A DNA stretch of 64,000 bases from JBGTGT01 sp051439375 (GCA_051439375.1 JBFRWB010000192.1:1-64000), one strand, 5' to 3'. Positions 7,180-16,734 are shown, counted from the first letter of the stretch. Notes: generated by a model from the letters alone, not told the origin. Numbers and translations are program-made.

Positions 7180-10100
7180 ATGAAACAATGTTCTGATAGT
7201 CTTCCTTTAATTTCTATGAATGACTCTCTTTATCAAGTCGGTGGTAGTTTAACTTTTAATCATGTTACTTATGTTGAAAGACAAGCAGATGAAGATTTAT
7301 TAGATGGGTTAATAGCAGGAAAATTTTGCTATGTTTTTAATTGTCGTCAAATGGGAAAATCTAGTTTAAGAGTACGGGCAATGCACCGTTTACAAAAAAG
7401 GGGAATGGCTTGTGCATCGGTGGATATTACCAGTTTAGGCAGCGATATTAATCCGTTACAATGGTATAATGGACTAATGTCTCAGCTATTTTTAAATTTA
7501 AAATTAGTGGGTAAGGTTAATTTAAAGAAATGGATACGAGAACAGGAACAAATGCCTCCGATTCAAATATTTGGTCAGTTTTTAGAGGAGGTTATTTTAG
7601 GGTATTGTGAAGCAGAAAAGGTGTTTATTTTTATTGATGAGATTGATAAAATTTTAAGTCTTCCTTTTTCTTTGGATGACTTTTTTAGTCTCATTCGTTA
7701 TTGTTATAATCAACGGGCTGAAGATCCTAAATTTAATCGTTTGGTCTTTGCACTATTTGGTGTGGCAACGCCTTCTGATTTAATTAGGGAAAAAACACAA
7801 ACACCTTTTAATATTGGCCAAGGCGTTGAATTAACTGGTTTTACGTTAGCGGAAACGGATTCTTTACAAAAAGGGTTAACTCCTTTATCGAATAATTCTC
7901 AAGAGATAATGTCAGAGATTTTGCAATGGACAGGGGGACAGCCTTTTTTAACGCAAAAGGTTTGTGATCTCATTATAAAAGATTGTCACTCTTTTTCGGA
8001 GTTAAACCCAACTGATATGATTGAAACAATTATTAAAAAATCTATTATCAATCATTGGGAATCTCAGGATGAACCTGTTCATTTGAAAACCATTCGAGAT
8101 CGTCTGTTTCGACAAGAGGAAAAAGCAGGAAGATTGTTAGGAATTTATCAGCAGATTTTAGAAAAAGGGTCAATTTATTTTGATAATAGTCCCGAACAAA
8201 CGGAACTCAGATTATCAGGGTTAGTGGTAAAGCAGCAAGATAAATTAATTCCTTATAACAAAATTTACCAAGCTGTTTTTAACTTAGATTGGGTTAATCA
8301 ACAACTACAAAAGATTCGTCCTTACTCAGAATCTATTAATGCTTGGATTGAGTCTAACTATCAAGATAAATCTCGTTTATTGCGAGGAAAGGCTTTACAA
8401 GATGCCCTATTCTGGTCAAAGGAGAAAACGTTAGGAAGTGTTGATTACCGTTTTTTAAGTGAGAGTCAAGCGTTAGAAAAAGAAGAAGGTGATCGCAGTC
8501 GGAAAATTTTAGAAAAAGCCAATAAAAAGGCGACTCGTTTAATGCAAATTGGGGTTGGGGTTTTTATTCTTTCTTTAATCGGTGCAGGATTAATTATACA
8601 ACAGACCTCATCTAGAGAGAAAACGGCAAGATTAGCGATTGAGTTACAAGAAGATGGAAATAATGCTTTAGATAGTTTTCAATTAGATCAAATTGGTGGT
8701 TTAATGGCAGCAATGGAGGCGGGACAACAGTTAAAAATGCTTGTGAATCGTAACACTCAATTAGAGAATTATCCAACTACAACGCCTCTTTTATCCTTAC
8801 AACAAATCTTAAATCAAATTCAAGAAAAAAACCTCATTGAAGCCCATAAAGATGCCGTAACAGCAGTAAGTATGAGTCCAGAGGGTAACTATATAGCGAC
8901 AACTTCATGGGATGGAACAGCTAAGTTATGGAATAAACAAGGTGAATTAATTAAAACTTTAACAGAAACAAAGGATTTTATTTATGATGTCGTTTTTAGT
9001 CCCGATGGACAAACCCTAATTACCAGTTCATCTGATGGCACAGCAAAACGCTGGAATCTTCAAGGAGAGCTATTAAATATGTTTAAAGGTCATAAAAAAG
9101 ATGTTTATCGTTCTGCTTTTAGTCCAGATGGTCAATTAATTATTACCACTTCCCTTGACGCCACTGCTAGGGTGTGGACAGTACAGGGAGAATTACTGAG
9201 AGTTTTACAAGGCCATAATAATTCGGTGGATGAAGCAGCTTTTAGTCCCGATGGACAGCAAATTATTACCGCTTCACGGGATGGAACGGCGAAATTATGG
9301 GATTTAGAGGGAAATTTATTAAAAAGCTTTTCTGATCAGGGAATGGCTTTGTATAGTGTTGCATTTAGTCCAGATGGAACGAAAATTGCGGCGGCGGCGA
9401 AAGATGGAACAATTAAACTATGGACGATCGCAGATAGCAAGTTACAAACCCTCGAAGGCCATCAAAAATTAGTGTTTCGTGTTCGTTTTAGTCCCGATGG
9501 AAACAGACTATTATCGGCTTCAGGGGACGGGACAGCGATAATATGGGATTTAAAAGGAAATAAGCTGAATACTTTACGGGTTAGTCAAGAACCTGTCTCA
9601 GATATTATCCAACAAGGAGAAATAATAGCAACCGCTTCCCTCAATGGTTCAGTTAAACTATGGCAACTTTCTTCAACCTCTGATGGGGAGTTTAACACTC
9701 TTAAGCGTCGAGTGACTCGTGTGGCTTGGTCTCCTCAACAGAATCAGATAGCGATCGCAACAGAAGGGGGTACAATTTCCTTATGGGATTTTCAGGGTCA
9801 TCTGATTCAACAATGGGAAACGGATCATAATTGGATCTATGGGATGAATTTTAGTCCAGATGGAACTGCGATCGCCACAGCAGCAGATAGAGGGAACATT
9901 GATTTATGGGATTTACAGGGACAAACAATCACTGAATTAGAGAGAGTCTCATCGCGAGTCTATGGCGTTCGTTTTTCTCCCGATGGAAAAGAAATTGGGA
10001 CAGTAGCAAAGGATGGACGGGTGAGAATGATTAATCGTCAGACAAAAGCAGAATTACAAGTCATTGAAGCCCATAATAATTGGATTTACGATATTGACTT

Positions 10101-10647
10101 CGATCCAATCAGTAATATTTTTGTTACTGCGTCTAAGGATAAAACCGCTAAATTGTGGGATCAAGGGGGTAAATTATTAGCTACCCTAGAGGGACATACA
10201 GATATTGTTACTCACGTCCAATTTAGTCCCGATGGTCAACTAATTTTGACGGCTTCACGGGATGGAACAGCAAAATTATGGGATAAACAAGGAAATTTAC
10301 GCAAAACTTTGGAGTCTGATCAGCTTCCTGTGTCTGCAATTCGTTTTAATCAAGCAGGAGATGCGATCGCAACGGCATCTAGTGATGGTACGGTAAGGTT
10401 ATGGGATCTTACTGGTAATTTGCGGAGTCAGTACAAGGATCAAGCAAAGGAAATTGTTGGACTTGAGTTTAGGGAAGAGGGTAAACAGTTAATCACGGTT
10501 AATGGGGAAGGAAAAGTAAAATTTTGGTCAGTTAAAAAGGAATTTGAACAATTAGAACAATTTTTACAACAAGGATGTCAATGGTTAGATGATTATTTGG
10601 TCACTCGTCCTCAACAACAAGAACGTTTGTCCGCTTGTTCCTCTTAA
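7180..10647 (+). CDS. AAA-like ATPase with transmembrane segment and 14 WD40 repeats
   Basis: A 1,155-residue modular protein of the cyanobacterial AAA/WD40 type. Residues ~20-330 form an AAA-like NTPase domain with a P-loop variant CRQMGKSSL (55-63) and Walker B VFIFIDEID (148-156). A membrane helix lies at 454-474, followed by a short helical linker. From ~555 to ~1110 I count 14 WD40 repeats, most with FSPDG and DGTAKLWD signatures, enough for two seven-bladed propellers; repeats 7, 10 and 14 are the most divergent. The layout suggests a cytoplasmic NTPase switch anchored in the membrane and a large protein-binding platform, as in STAND-type signalling proteins. Ligand and output are unknown. 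No operon partners: a terminator precedes it and the next gene is on the other strand. Confidence 0.9.
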   Translation: MKQCSDSLPLISMNDSLYQVGGSLTFNHVTYVERQADEDLLDGLIAGKFCYVFNCRQMGKSSLRVRAMHRLQKRGMACASVDITSLGSDINPLQWYNGLMSQLFLNLKLVGKVNLKKWIREQEQMPPIQIFGQFLEEVILGYCEAEKVFIFIDEIDKILSLPFSLDDFFSLIRYCYNQRAEDPKFNRLVFALFGVATPSDLIREKTQTPFNIGQGVELTGFTLAETDSLQKGLTPLSNNSQEIMSEILQWTGGQPFLTQKVCDLIIKDCHSFSELNPTDMIETIIKKSIINHWESQDEPVHLKTIRDRLFRQEEKAGRLLGIYQQILEKGSIYFDNSPEQTELRLSGLVVKQQDKLIPYNKIYQAVFNLDWVNQQLQKIRPYSESINAWIESNYQDKSRLLRGKALQDALFWSKEKTLGSVDYRFLSESQALEKEEGDRSRKILEKANKKATRLMQIGVGVFILSLIGAGLIIQQTSSREKTARLAIELQEDGNNALDSFQLDQIGGLMAAMEAGQQLKMLVNRNTQLENYPTTTPLLSLQQILNQIQEKNLIEAHKDAVTAVSMSPEGNYIATTSWDGTAKLWNKQGELIKTLTETKDFIYDVVFSPDGQTLITSSSDGTAKRWNLQGELLNMFKGHKKDVYRSAFSPDGQLIITTSLDATARVWTVQGELLRVLQGHNNSVDEAAFSPDGQQIITASRDGTAKLWDLEGNLLKSFSDQGMALYSVAFSPDGTKIAAAAKDGTIKLWTIADSKLQTLEGHQKLVFRVRFSPDGNRLLSASGDGTAIIWDLKGNKLNTLRVSQEPVSDIIQQGEIIATASLNGSVKLWQLSSTSDGEFNTLKRRVTRVAWSPQQNQIAIATEGGTISLWDFQGHLIQQWETDHNWIYGMNFSPDGTAIATAADRGNIDLWDLQGQTITELERVSSRVYGVRFSPDGKEIGTVAKDGRVRMINRQTKAELQVIEAHNNWIYDIDFDPISNIFVTASKDKTAKLWDQGGKLLATLEGHTDIVTHVQFSPDGQLILTASRDGTAKLWDKQGNLRKTLESDQLPVSAIRFNQAGDAIATASSDGTVRLWDLTGNLRSQYKDQAKEIVGLEFREEGKQLITVNGEGKVKFWSVKKEFEQLEQFLQQGCQWLDDYLVTRPQQQERLSACSS

Positions 10648-10661
10648 CAGTTAACAGTAAA

Positions 10662-10694
10662 AACCTGACACCCGAAACCCGAAACCTAAAACAA
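10662..10694 (+). repeat. Heptamer repeats (CCCGAAA type)
   Basis: Short tandem array of CCCGAAA/CCTAAAA units overlapping the 3' end of the next gene. Same family as the longer array at 33275-33395. Confidence 0.7.
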
Positions 10695-11471
10695 AGTTCG
10701 TTGTCTAGTGACTTCGTAGAGAATAACCGAAGCGGCGATCGCCACATTTAACGATTCTACCCCCTTACATTGAGGAATGGTAACAGGTTGATCCGCTAAT
10801 TTTACTAAATCCTGTGATAATCCTGCCCCTTCATTCCCTAATAAGATTAAGGTAGGTTGGGTTAAATCTAATTCCCAATAAATGGTTTTTGCATTGGGTA
10901 AAGTCGCAATTACTTGTATTCCTTCATTTTGAGCCGTCTGAATTATTTCTTCTAAATTATCGCTGGTTTGATAAGGAATTTTAAACCATGCACCGGCTGA
11001 AGCCCTTAATACTTTTGGATGGTCAATTTCTACACTATTTCCGCTTAACCAAAGACTTTCCACCCCTGTTGCGGCTGATGTACGGATAATTGTCCCTAAA
11101 TTACCCGGATCTTGTAAATTATCAATAATTAAACCTAATTTTAATTGCTTCAAACTAGGTAAAATAGGATCAAATCGAGAAACCGTCGCAATAATACCAT
11201 CAGGATTCACTGTTGTGGCGAGAGATTTAAGTACCTCTGGACTGGCTAATTCCAGCCTTTTAGCTTTAGTTTGTAGAATTTCCCATAACTTTCCATAGCG
11301 TTGTTGCCAATTTTCCGTATAACAAACCGTTTCAAGGGAACATTCCCCCTGTATCGCTGTCTCTACCAAATGAGTACCTTCGAGTAAAAAACGGTGTTGC
11401 GATCGCCGGCCTTTACGATGATGTAGCTTGCGAATTTGCTTCACCAGAGGGTTTTGCAGACTCGTAATCAT
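10686..11471 (-). CDS. TrmH/SpoU-family RNA 2'-O-ribose methyltransferase
   Basis: SAM-dependent methyltransferase acting on tRNA or 23S rRNA; the exact substrate cannot be read from the sequence. I start at the second ATG (11471), giving 261 residues that begin MITSLQNPLVKQIRKLHHRK, the usual opening of this group; the upstream ATG at 11486 would add only five residues. An N-terminal SpoU substrate-binding domain with FLLEGTHLVE is followed by the SPOUT knot motifs: IDNLQDPGNLGTIIRTS (motif 1), LILLGNEGAGLS (motif 2) and SLNVAIAASVILYE (motif 3). The gene ends within heptamer repeats and starts 26 bases from tRNA-Leu on the same strand. Confidence 0.9.
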   Translation of the reverse strand: MITSLQNPLVKQIRKLHHRKGRRSQHRFLLEGTHLVETAIQGECSLETVCYTENWQQRYGKLWEILQTKAKRLELASPEVLKSLATTVNPDGIIATVSRFDPILPSLKQLKLGLIIDNLQDPGNLGTIIRTSAATGVESLWLSGNSVEIDHPKVLRASAGAWFKIPYQTSDNLEEIIQTAQNEGIQVIATLPNAKTIYWELDLTQPTLILLGNEGAGLSQDLVKLADQPVTIPQCKGVESLNVAIAASVILYEVTRQRTLF

Positions 11472-11497
11472 GTTTGCAACCCACACAATACTAAAAA

Positions 11498-11581
11498 TGC
11501 GGAACTCGGGACTTGAACCCGAAAGTCCTTGCGGACACTAGAACCTGAATCTAGCGCGTCTACCAATTCCGCCAGTTCCGC
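11498..11581 (-). tRNA. tRNA-Leu (anticodon CAG)
   Basis: The reverse complement folds as a class II tRNA of 84 nt: acceptor GCGGAAC with GTTCCGC and discriminator A, D-arm with GGTAGACGC, anticodon loop TTCAGGT in the stem CTAGA/TCTAG, a long variable arm (TGTCCGCAAGGACT), and T-loop GGTTCAAGTCC. CCA is not encoded. The long variable arm and A discriminator fit leucine. Confidence 0.95.
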
Positions 11582-11718
11582 TTCAATGGATTTGATAGCC
11601 AACTCTCTATTATGCTATCAAAGAAAAATTCTGTCAATCCCTTGTCTAACGGTAACTTTCCGCTAAAATCAAAGGCGAAATCTATATTTAAAAAAAGATT
11701 TAAGCTAACTAATTAAGT

Positions 11719-11726
11719 TGAGGAGG
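11719..11726 (+). promoter_or_regulatory. Strong Shine-Dalgarno that fixes the murA start
   Basis: TGAGGAGG at 11719-11726 ends eight bases before the ATC codon at 11735. It is the best ribosome-binding site in the neighbourhood and points to a start with no ATG, GTG or TTG. Confidence 0.7.
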
Positions 11727-11734
11727 ATTTAGCC

Positions 11735-13075
11735 ATCAAACGTTCTACTTCTATCACCCCTGACTCCCCAGAGAATGCCCCCGTTCTCGAAGTATGGGGA
11801 CAACACTCCTTAAGTGGAGAAGTAACCATCAGTGGGGCAAAAAATTCTGCCCTAGCCCTCATGGCAGGTGCATTGCTCTGCCCCGAAGACTGTCGTTTAA
11901 CAAATTTGCCTAATTTAGTTGACATTGAGTGTATGACCCAAATTATCGCTTCTCTAGGCGTTAAAATGGAGCGCAATAAAGATGTATTAGATATTAATGC
12001 CAGTAATATTGGCCAAAGTCAAGCTCCTTATGAATTGGTTTCCCAACTTCGAGCCAGCTTTTTCGTCATAGGGCCGATGTTAGCCCGTTTGGGGTTTGCT
12101 CGTATTCCCTTACCCGGTGGTTGTGCCATTGGGGCGAGGCCGGTGGAACTTCATGTGCGTGGCCTGCAAGCAATGGGGGCAGATGTACAGATTGAGCATG
12201 GTGTAGTGCAAGCTGCTGTCAAAGGAAATGGCCGCTTAAAGGGGGCTAAGATTTACCTTGATTATCCCAGTGTTGGGGCAACAGAAACGATTATGATGGC
12301 AGCTACCCTTGCAGAAGGGGAAACAATTCTAGAAAATGCAGCCCAAGAGCCTGAAATTGTGGATTTAGCTGATTTTTGTCGAGCCATGGGGGCTAAAATT
12401 CAGGGGGATGGCACAAACACCATTGTTATTTCTGGTGTGGACAAGCTACATACAGCAGATTACGCAGTTATTCCAGATCGCATTGAGGCGGGGACATTTT
12501 TGGCCGCAGGGGCAATTACCCAGTCAGAAATAAGTTTATATCCTGTTATTCCTGCTCATTTAAGCTCTGCGATCGCTAAATTAGAGGAAATCGGCTCAAA
12601 AGTCATTCAAGAAGGGAAAAATCGCTTGCGCTTAATTCCCCAACCCATTCGAGGGGCGGATATTGAAACCCTTCCTTTCCCCGGTTTTCCCACGGATATG
12701 CAGGCTCAGTTTATGGCTTTGTTAACCTTAGCAGAAGGGAGTTCGGTGATTACAGAAACGGTTTTTGAAAATCGTTTGCGCCATGTGGCAGAATTGCAAC
12801 GATTAGGGGCAGATATTAAGGTAAAAGGCAATGTAGCTATTATCAAAGGGGTGTCTTTCCTATCGGGTGCGCCAGTGATGGCGACAGACTTACGAGCATC
12901 TGCTGCGTTGGTTTTAGCAGGGTTAGCAGCGCAGGGTAAAACCACGGTTCAAGGCTTGCACCATTTAGATCGAGGTTACGATAACCTTGAGGGTAAGTTG
13001 CAGAAATTAGGGGCAAAACTACAACGGGTTGATGGTACAGGGAAGCTTATCAGTAGAGAAACCGTGTTAAGTTAA
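11735..13075 (+). CDS. murA: UDP-N-acetylglucosamine 1-carboxyvinyltransferase, apparent ATC start
   Basis: First committed enzyme of peptidoglycan synthesis; transfers enolpyruvate from PEP to UDP-GlcNAc. The protein-like frame begins well before the first ATG (11861): codons from 11735 encode a tail followed by VLEVWGQHSLSGEVTISGAK, which holds the conserved Lys-Asn of the UDP-GlcNAc site (GAKNSALALMAG). Between the in-frame TAA at 11714 and 11861 there is no ATG, GTG or TTG. A strong AGGAGG sits eight bases before ATC at 11735, so AUC initiation is the simplest reading; a base error at 11737 is the alternative. The fosfomycin-target Cys is present in PGGCAIGARPVELH. Length from 11735 is 446 residues, normal if slightly long. 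Confidence 0.9.
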   Translation: MKRSTSITPDSPENAPVLEVWGQHSLSGEVTISGAKNSALALMAGALLCPEDCRLTNLPNLVDIECMTQIIASLGVKMERNKDVLDINASNIGQSQAPYELVSQLRASFFVIGPMLARLGFARIPLPGGCAIGARPVELHVRGLQAMGADVQIEHGVVQAAVKGNGRLKGAKIYLDYPSVGATETIMMAATLAEGETILENAAQEPEIVDLADFCRAMGAKIQGDGTNTIVISGVDKLHTADYAVIPDRIEAGTFLAAGAITQSEISLYPVIPAHLSSAIAKLEEIGSKVIQEGKNRLRLIPQPIRGADIETLPFPGFPTDMQAQFMALLTLAEGSSVITETVFENRLRHVAELQRLGADIKVKGNVAIIKGVSFLSGAPVMATDLRASAALVLAGLAAQGKTTVQGLHHLDRGYDNLEGKLQKLGAKLQRVDGTGKLISRETVLS

Positions 13076-13105
13076 AAAATATTTTGAAATAAATTACTAA
13101 ATTGT

Positions 13106-13147
13106 CCTCGTTGAGCTAATCATTGCTATAACGGGGCTTTTTATTGT
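13106..13147 (+). terminator. Terminator of murA
   Basis: CCTCGTT pairs with AACGGGG around a 17-base loop, followed by CTTTTTATT. Confidence 0.6.
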
Positions 13148-13224
13148 CTAACTTCCTAACGTTTTGTTCAGATAGCGAATCCTAAGAAGGAAACCTGCGC
13201 CCATAAGATTAATTATTTTCCTTT

Positions 13225-13740
13225 TTAACCATTATCATCAGTTTTCTGTTTAATATTCTCTATGTCTCCTTGATAATCTCCTCCTGCTAAACCCCCACCA
13301 AATTGACTATTAGTAACGTTAATGGTGGTACGATTAGCTAAGATTTCTATAGTTCTTTGCATATTGCCATTCTCTCTTCTATAAGATTGAATTTCAACAT
13401 CTTTGGCGTTTAATTCTCCTTTATATTTAGCTTCCATTGCTGCTAATTTTAATTGATACACTTCGTTAAAGTCTTGATGTATCTTTTCTTTATTGGCTTC
13501 AGGGGTAACTTTTACTTTAACAATAACAACGCCATCGCCTTTATTTTCTATGCTTTGTACTTCTAAAGGGGTTTCTTCATTTTTCACTTGAACTTCTTTC
13601 ATGGATGATAAGAAGGCTTTCCAGTCAACGCCATCCCGAAAGATTAAGTCAACGGTATCGAAAACTTCGGCAAAAAGTTTACTAAATTCATTGCCTTGGA
13701 AGTCTCCACTACTAGGACGACGTTAGGGTTAGCAAGGATG
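13225..13740 (-). pseudogene. C-terminal part of a frameshifted pentapeptide-repeat protein
   Basis: The first ATG in this frame (13602) gives 125 residues, but the same frame is open and protein-like up to a stop near 13740, reading SGDFQGNEFSKLFAEVF, then DTVDLIFRDGVDWKAFLSS, before that ATG. In related cyanobacterial proteins such a segment follows pentapeptide repeats in a single chain. The rest is a charged helical region (EKIHQDFNEVYQLKLAAMEAKY) and a Gly/Asn-rich tail with FGGGLAGGDYQGD. I read it as the detached C-terminus of the gene upstream (13644-14657). Independent translation from 13602 is possible but unsupported by a ribosome-binding site. Confidence 0.6.
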
Positions 13741-14657
13741 GTTTTTCCTGCTCTGGCTAAGTTTAATTTAATCGTATTTTTGAAACAAGTACGGGTGAGA
13801 TGTGCCTGATTAAAGTTAGTATTTTTGAGGGTTGCATGGGTGAAATTGGCATCGGTAAGGTTTGCATTCTTAAAGTTTGTCCCTAGATACGATGTAATTA
13901 GTAAGCTAATAGGACGAACCCATTCATGGTTTTCATTTTCTTGAACCCCAAGATAACCAGTGATACTTCCTATAACCCATCCTATCAGTGAAATAAAAAT
14001 ACCTATCATCATCGAAAACTCAGTTTCTTTAGATACTAGATAACCTTCAATTAACCCACAGGTAGCTGATAGCAGAGGAAGTATATAAATTATCCATTGT
14101 TCACATATTAGCCAACAAATAGCTGTGCAAATTGTAGCAATTAAGGTGATAGCGAATATACTTAAGCCTAAAATAATATAAGTTTCTAAATTAACAAATC
14201 TAATTTCAAAGAATGCAAAACCAGTAGCAATTGCTCCCATAAATATATAAGCAGACACAATAATAGATACCTTCTCATTAAGAGAATATTTTAGGAAAGA
14301 ATAGCCATAAATAATCAAAATCGCACTGGCTGTAATAATATTAGTCAATTTACTCAGGTTATTGATAGGTAAAATAGGAAATTTTAAAGATTGAAACAAA
14401 AAATACTCAGGAAAAGCTGCCAGCAAGCACAACCATAGTGTTAAATAAATTACCCATCGCTTTTGTAACCCTGCTTTTGCACCTGTAAAGTTTGCTCCTG
14501 TGAGGTTGGCTTCCTTAAAGTTTGTCCCCTGTATCTGACAGCCACTAAAATCTGCCCCTGATAAGTCTTTTCCTGCGAAGTTTAACCCCCGTAGGTTGAA
14601 CCATTGGAAGTTACGCTCTCCGTTTTGGTATTGTTGCAGGATAGAGGAGACTTTCAT
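13644..14657 (-). pseudogene. Pentapeptide-repeat membrane protein, 3' frameshifted
   Basis: The 337-codon frame begins with MKVSSILQQYQNGERNFQWF and a pentapeptide block (LRGLNFAGKDLSGADFSGCQ, then GTNFKEANLTGANF). Five or six membrane helices occupy roughly residues 72-245, then a second pentapeptide block begins NFKNANLTDANFTHATLKNT. It reaches ARAGKTILANPNV and then switches to an unrelated tail (VLVVETSKAMNLVNF...). The expected continuation is in another frame from about 13730, so a frameshift, probably with a small deletion, has split the gene. A sequencing error is the alternative. Pentapeptide repeats form a right-handed beta helix; the function of this membrane type is unknown. Confidence 0.7.
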
Positions 14658-15057
14658 CTTCTAAATTGTGAATTATGAATTATGAATTATGAAAGGATTG
14701 GAGAATGGGAAGATAGGGGAAGTTAATTAATTATAGATTGTGAAAGCGTCATTGCTCACGAGGTACGAAGTAATCACAGAAGGCTAAGATGGCTTCATTC
14801 CGCTTCGCTGTATTCGCCATGACATTTTAATGTTTAACTCATGATGAGATAATTACTTAGCTGTAGGTTGGATTGAGGTACGAAATCTAACCTGAATTAT
14901 TCATGAACCAGATTTGAGGAAATTTTTCTAAACAATTAGAATAAGAGGATAAAAATAACTCATGAAATTAGTAATTTCTCCCCAAACTATCAATAAATTC
15001 TAGAAAAAGTAGGCTAAAATTTATAGTTAGACACACTAATCCTATGAGTGTTTATCT
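14658..15057. other. Intergenic region with two repeat families
   Basis: Starts with a short ATTATGA tandem tract (14665-14695), then carries the inverted copy of the GTCATTGCGAGC-type element (14747-14826). The remainder is AT-rich and may include the worn end of the IS1380-type element. No gene is seen. Confidence 0.5.
14747..14826 (-). repeat. Dispersed GTCATTGCGAGC-type repeat, copy 2 (inverted)
   Basis: Reverse complement aligns along its length with 3855-3933, including GTCATGGCGAAT and GGAATGAAGCCATCTTA. Confidence 0.65.
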
Positions 15058-16370
15058 TCAATTAAAAATAATTGAAACAGGAGAACAAAGACGTTCAGCA
15101 ATAATATTAATTTCTTTTTGATAAGGACAAAAGTTGGCTAATTCTACTAAAACTTGTCGAACAGAATTAGTGATTTTAGAAGCCACTTTAATCAGACTTT
15201 CTCGTAAGCGAGACACTTGTGCTTTCTCTAATCGTGTCCCCCTAGCTGCTTGACGTATTTCTAACATTAAAATGTAGGCTACTTGAGATACAAAAAGTCT
15301 AAATTGATTGACAATAAACTGATGGCAACTTAATCTATCAGCCTTAAGTCCTCGCTTTAACTCTTTAATTCTTCCTTCGGAACTTTCTCCTCTTTGAACA
15401 TAAAACTTATCATAAACATCAGCCGCTTTTTCCTCTAAGTTAGTAATAAGAAATCTAGGATTTGCTCCTTTTTCTAACCATTCTGCCTTCATAATCATCC
15501 GTCTTGGCTCTGACCAAGTTTTTGCAGCATAATATACATCATCAAATAAACGAGCTTTTTTTCCCGTTAAGTGATAGACCACTCTGGCTATTTCTAAGAG
15601 ATTTTCAATTTTTCGTTTCAAGACTGCATTACTACTAAATCCGAACACAAATTTTACCTCACTTCTTTCACATATTCTTATGATTTCTGGTAAGGAAAAT
15701 CCCGCATCTCCTCGGATAATAATCTCTAGATTTGGTCGGGCTTTTTTGATTCGCCAGATTAACCAGCGCAGAATAGCTACAATTCCTTGAAATAAACTGA
15801 GTTGTTGATGTCCATAAGTCTGGGCATCCCATCCATCAATATCTAAAATAATTTGTTGACAATCTTGGGGATAATGAGCCAGAAAATGCTCAACAAAATA
15901 TTTTCTTAACTTTTTTATTTCTGGGGAAGTGATTTGATTTTCCCATCGACTCATCGTTGGTTGACTGGCTAATACTTGAAAGTCTTTTACTTTTTCTTCT
16001 GCTTGAGTACAAACCATCTTAAAAATGGGGTCAGTCGCTACGCTCCAATTCAAAATTATGAATTCAAAATTCAAAAAAATACCCCATATCTAAAGCTAGG
16101 GGCTTGAAATAAGGAATTTCATCCTTTTTTTGACTCCATAGCTGAAGCTAGGGGAATCCTGTACCTTAATTTATCAATTAAAATCACTTTTTTATATTAT
16201 TTTGAATTTTGAATTTTGAATTACCCGAAGGGGTCATGGCGAAGATAATTACTATCATTTGTATCCTCATATCCAGCCGCTACCTGTAAAACTTTCTGCA
16301 AAGTTAGTCGAATTTTAGAATGAGTGATTTTCCCTTTTTGACGATTTTCCCCTAAACAATAGGCTTATTA
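15058..16370 (-). pseudogene. IS1380-type DDE transposase, interrupted and deleted
   Basis: Transposase remnant on the minus strand. The N-terminal part is at about 16237-16370 (ITHSKIRLTLQKVLQVAAGY, then EDTNDSNYLRHDP) and the rest at 15058-16027 (IFKMVCTQAEEKVKDFQ..., then DDE landmarks LDIDGWDAQTYGH, IIRGDAGFSLPEI and SSEGRIKELKRG). A 196-bp MITE separates the two; removing it and one 7-bp duplicate restores the frame exactly as RHDP-IFKM. Between HQQLSLFQG and VAILRWLIWRI about 40 residues of the family core seem missing, and upstream of the N-terminal piece there are stops. The element is dead. The apparent ATG at 16074 lies inside the MITE and is an artefact. Confidence 0.8.
16034..16229. 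mobile_element. 196-bp MITE inserted in the transposase, 7-bp target duplication
   Basis: Flanked by GGGGTCA at 16027-16033 and at 16230-16236. The ends carry opposed AATTCAAAATT tracts (inverted repeats), and the interior has two related short hairpins around CTAAAGCTAGGGG (16086) and CTGAAGCTAGGGG (16143). It has no coding capacity, so movement would need a transposase in trans. Confidence 0.8.
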
Positions 16371-16734
16371 TTATTCTATAATAGCACCTATTTTAAGTCT
16401 TTATTCTCCTAAAAATAACCGTTATTTATTATCATCAACGTATCAATAAGTGTAATTTGGCAGACTCTCTTTGAGGATGAATCTCTCAATTGACCTCACT
16501 GTATGGGTTTTCAGCTTTTTCCATTTTCTTCATGAATAATTCAGGCTAACACAATTTCTATCATAATTCTAATTGTAAATTGGATAAAATAGCTTTAAAA
16601 ATAGAATATATAAAGCTTTATCACCTACATTTTAAAAAATAATCTCATTTTCTCTTTTATTTTAATTATAAAGGTATTTAACTTAGGCTAAATTCCTCTT
16701 TTAGCAGTTAATCAAAATTCAGGGTGAGATCATC
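16371..16734. other. AT-rich gap upstream of the PP2C gene
   Basis: Possibly contains worn remains of the 5' end of the IS1380-type element; otherwise nothing recognised. Long A/T runs are frequent. Confidence 0.4.

Noticed and set aside
16086..16158. Two CTAAAGCTAGGGG-type hairpins considered as IS200/IS605 ends
   Set aside because: They lie inside the 196-bp MITE, which has direct target duplications; IS200/IS605 elements do not make these.
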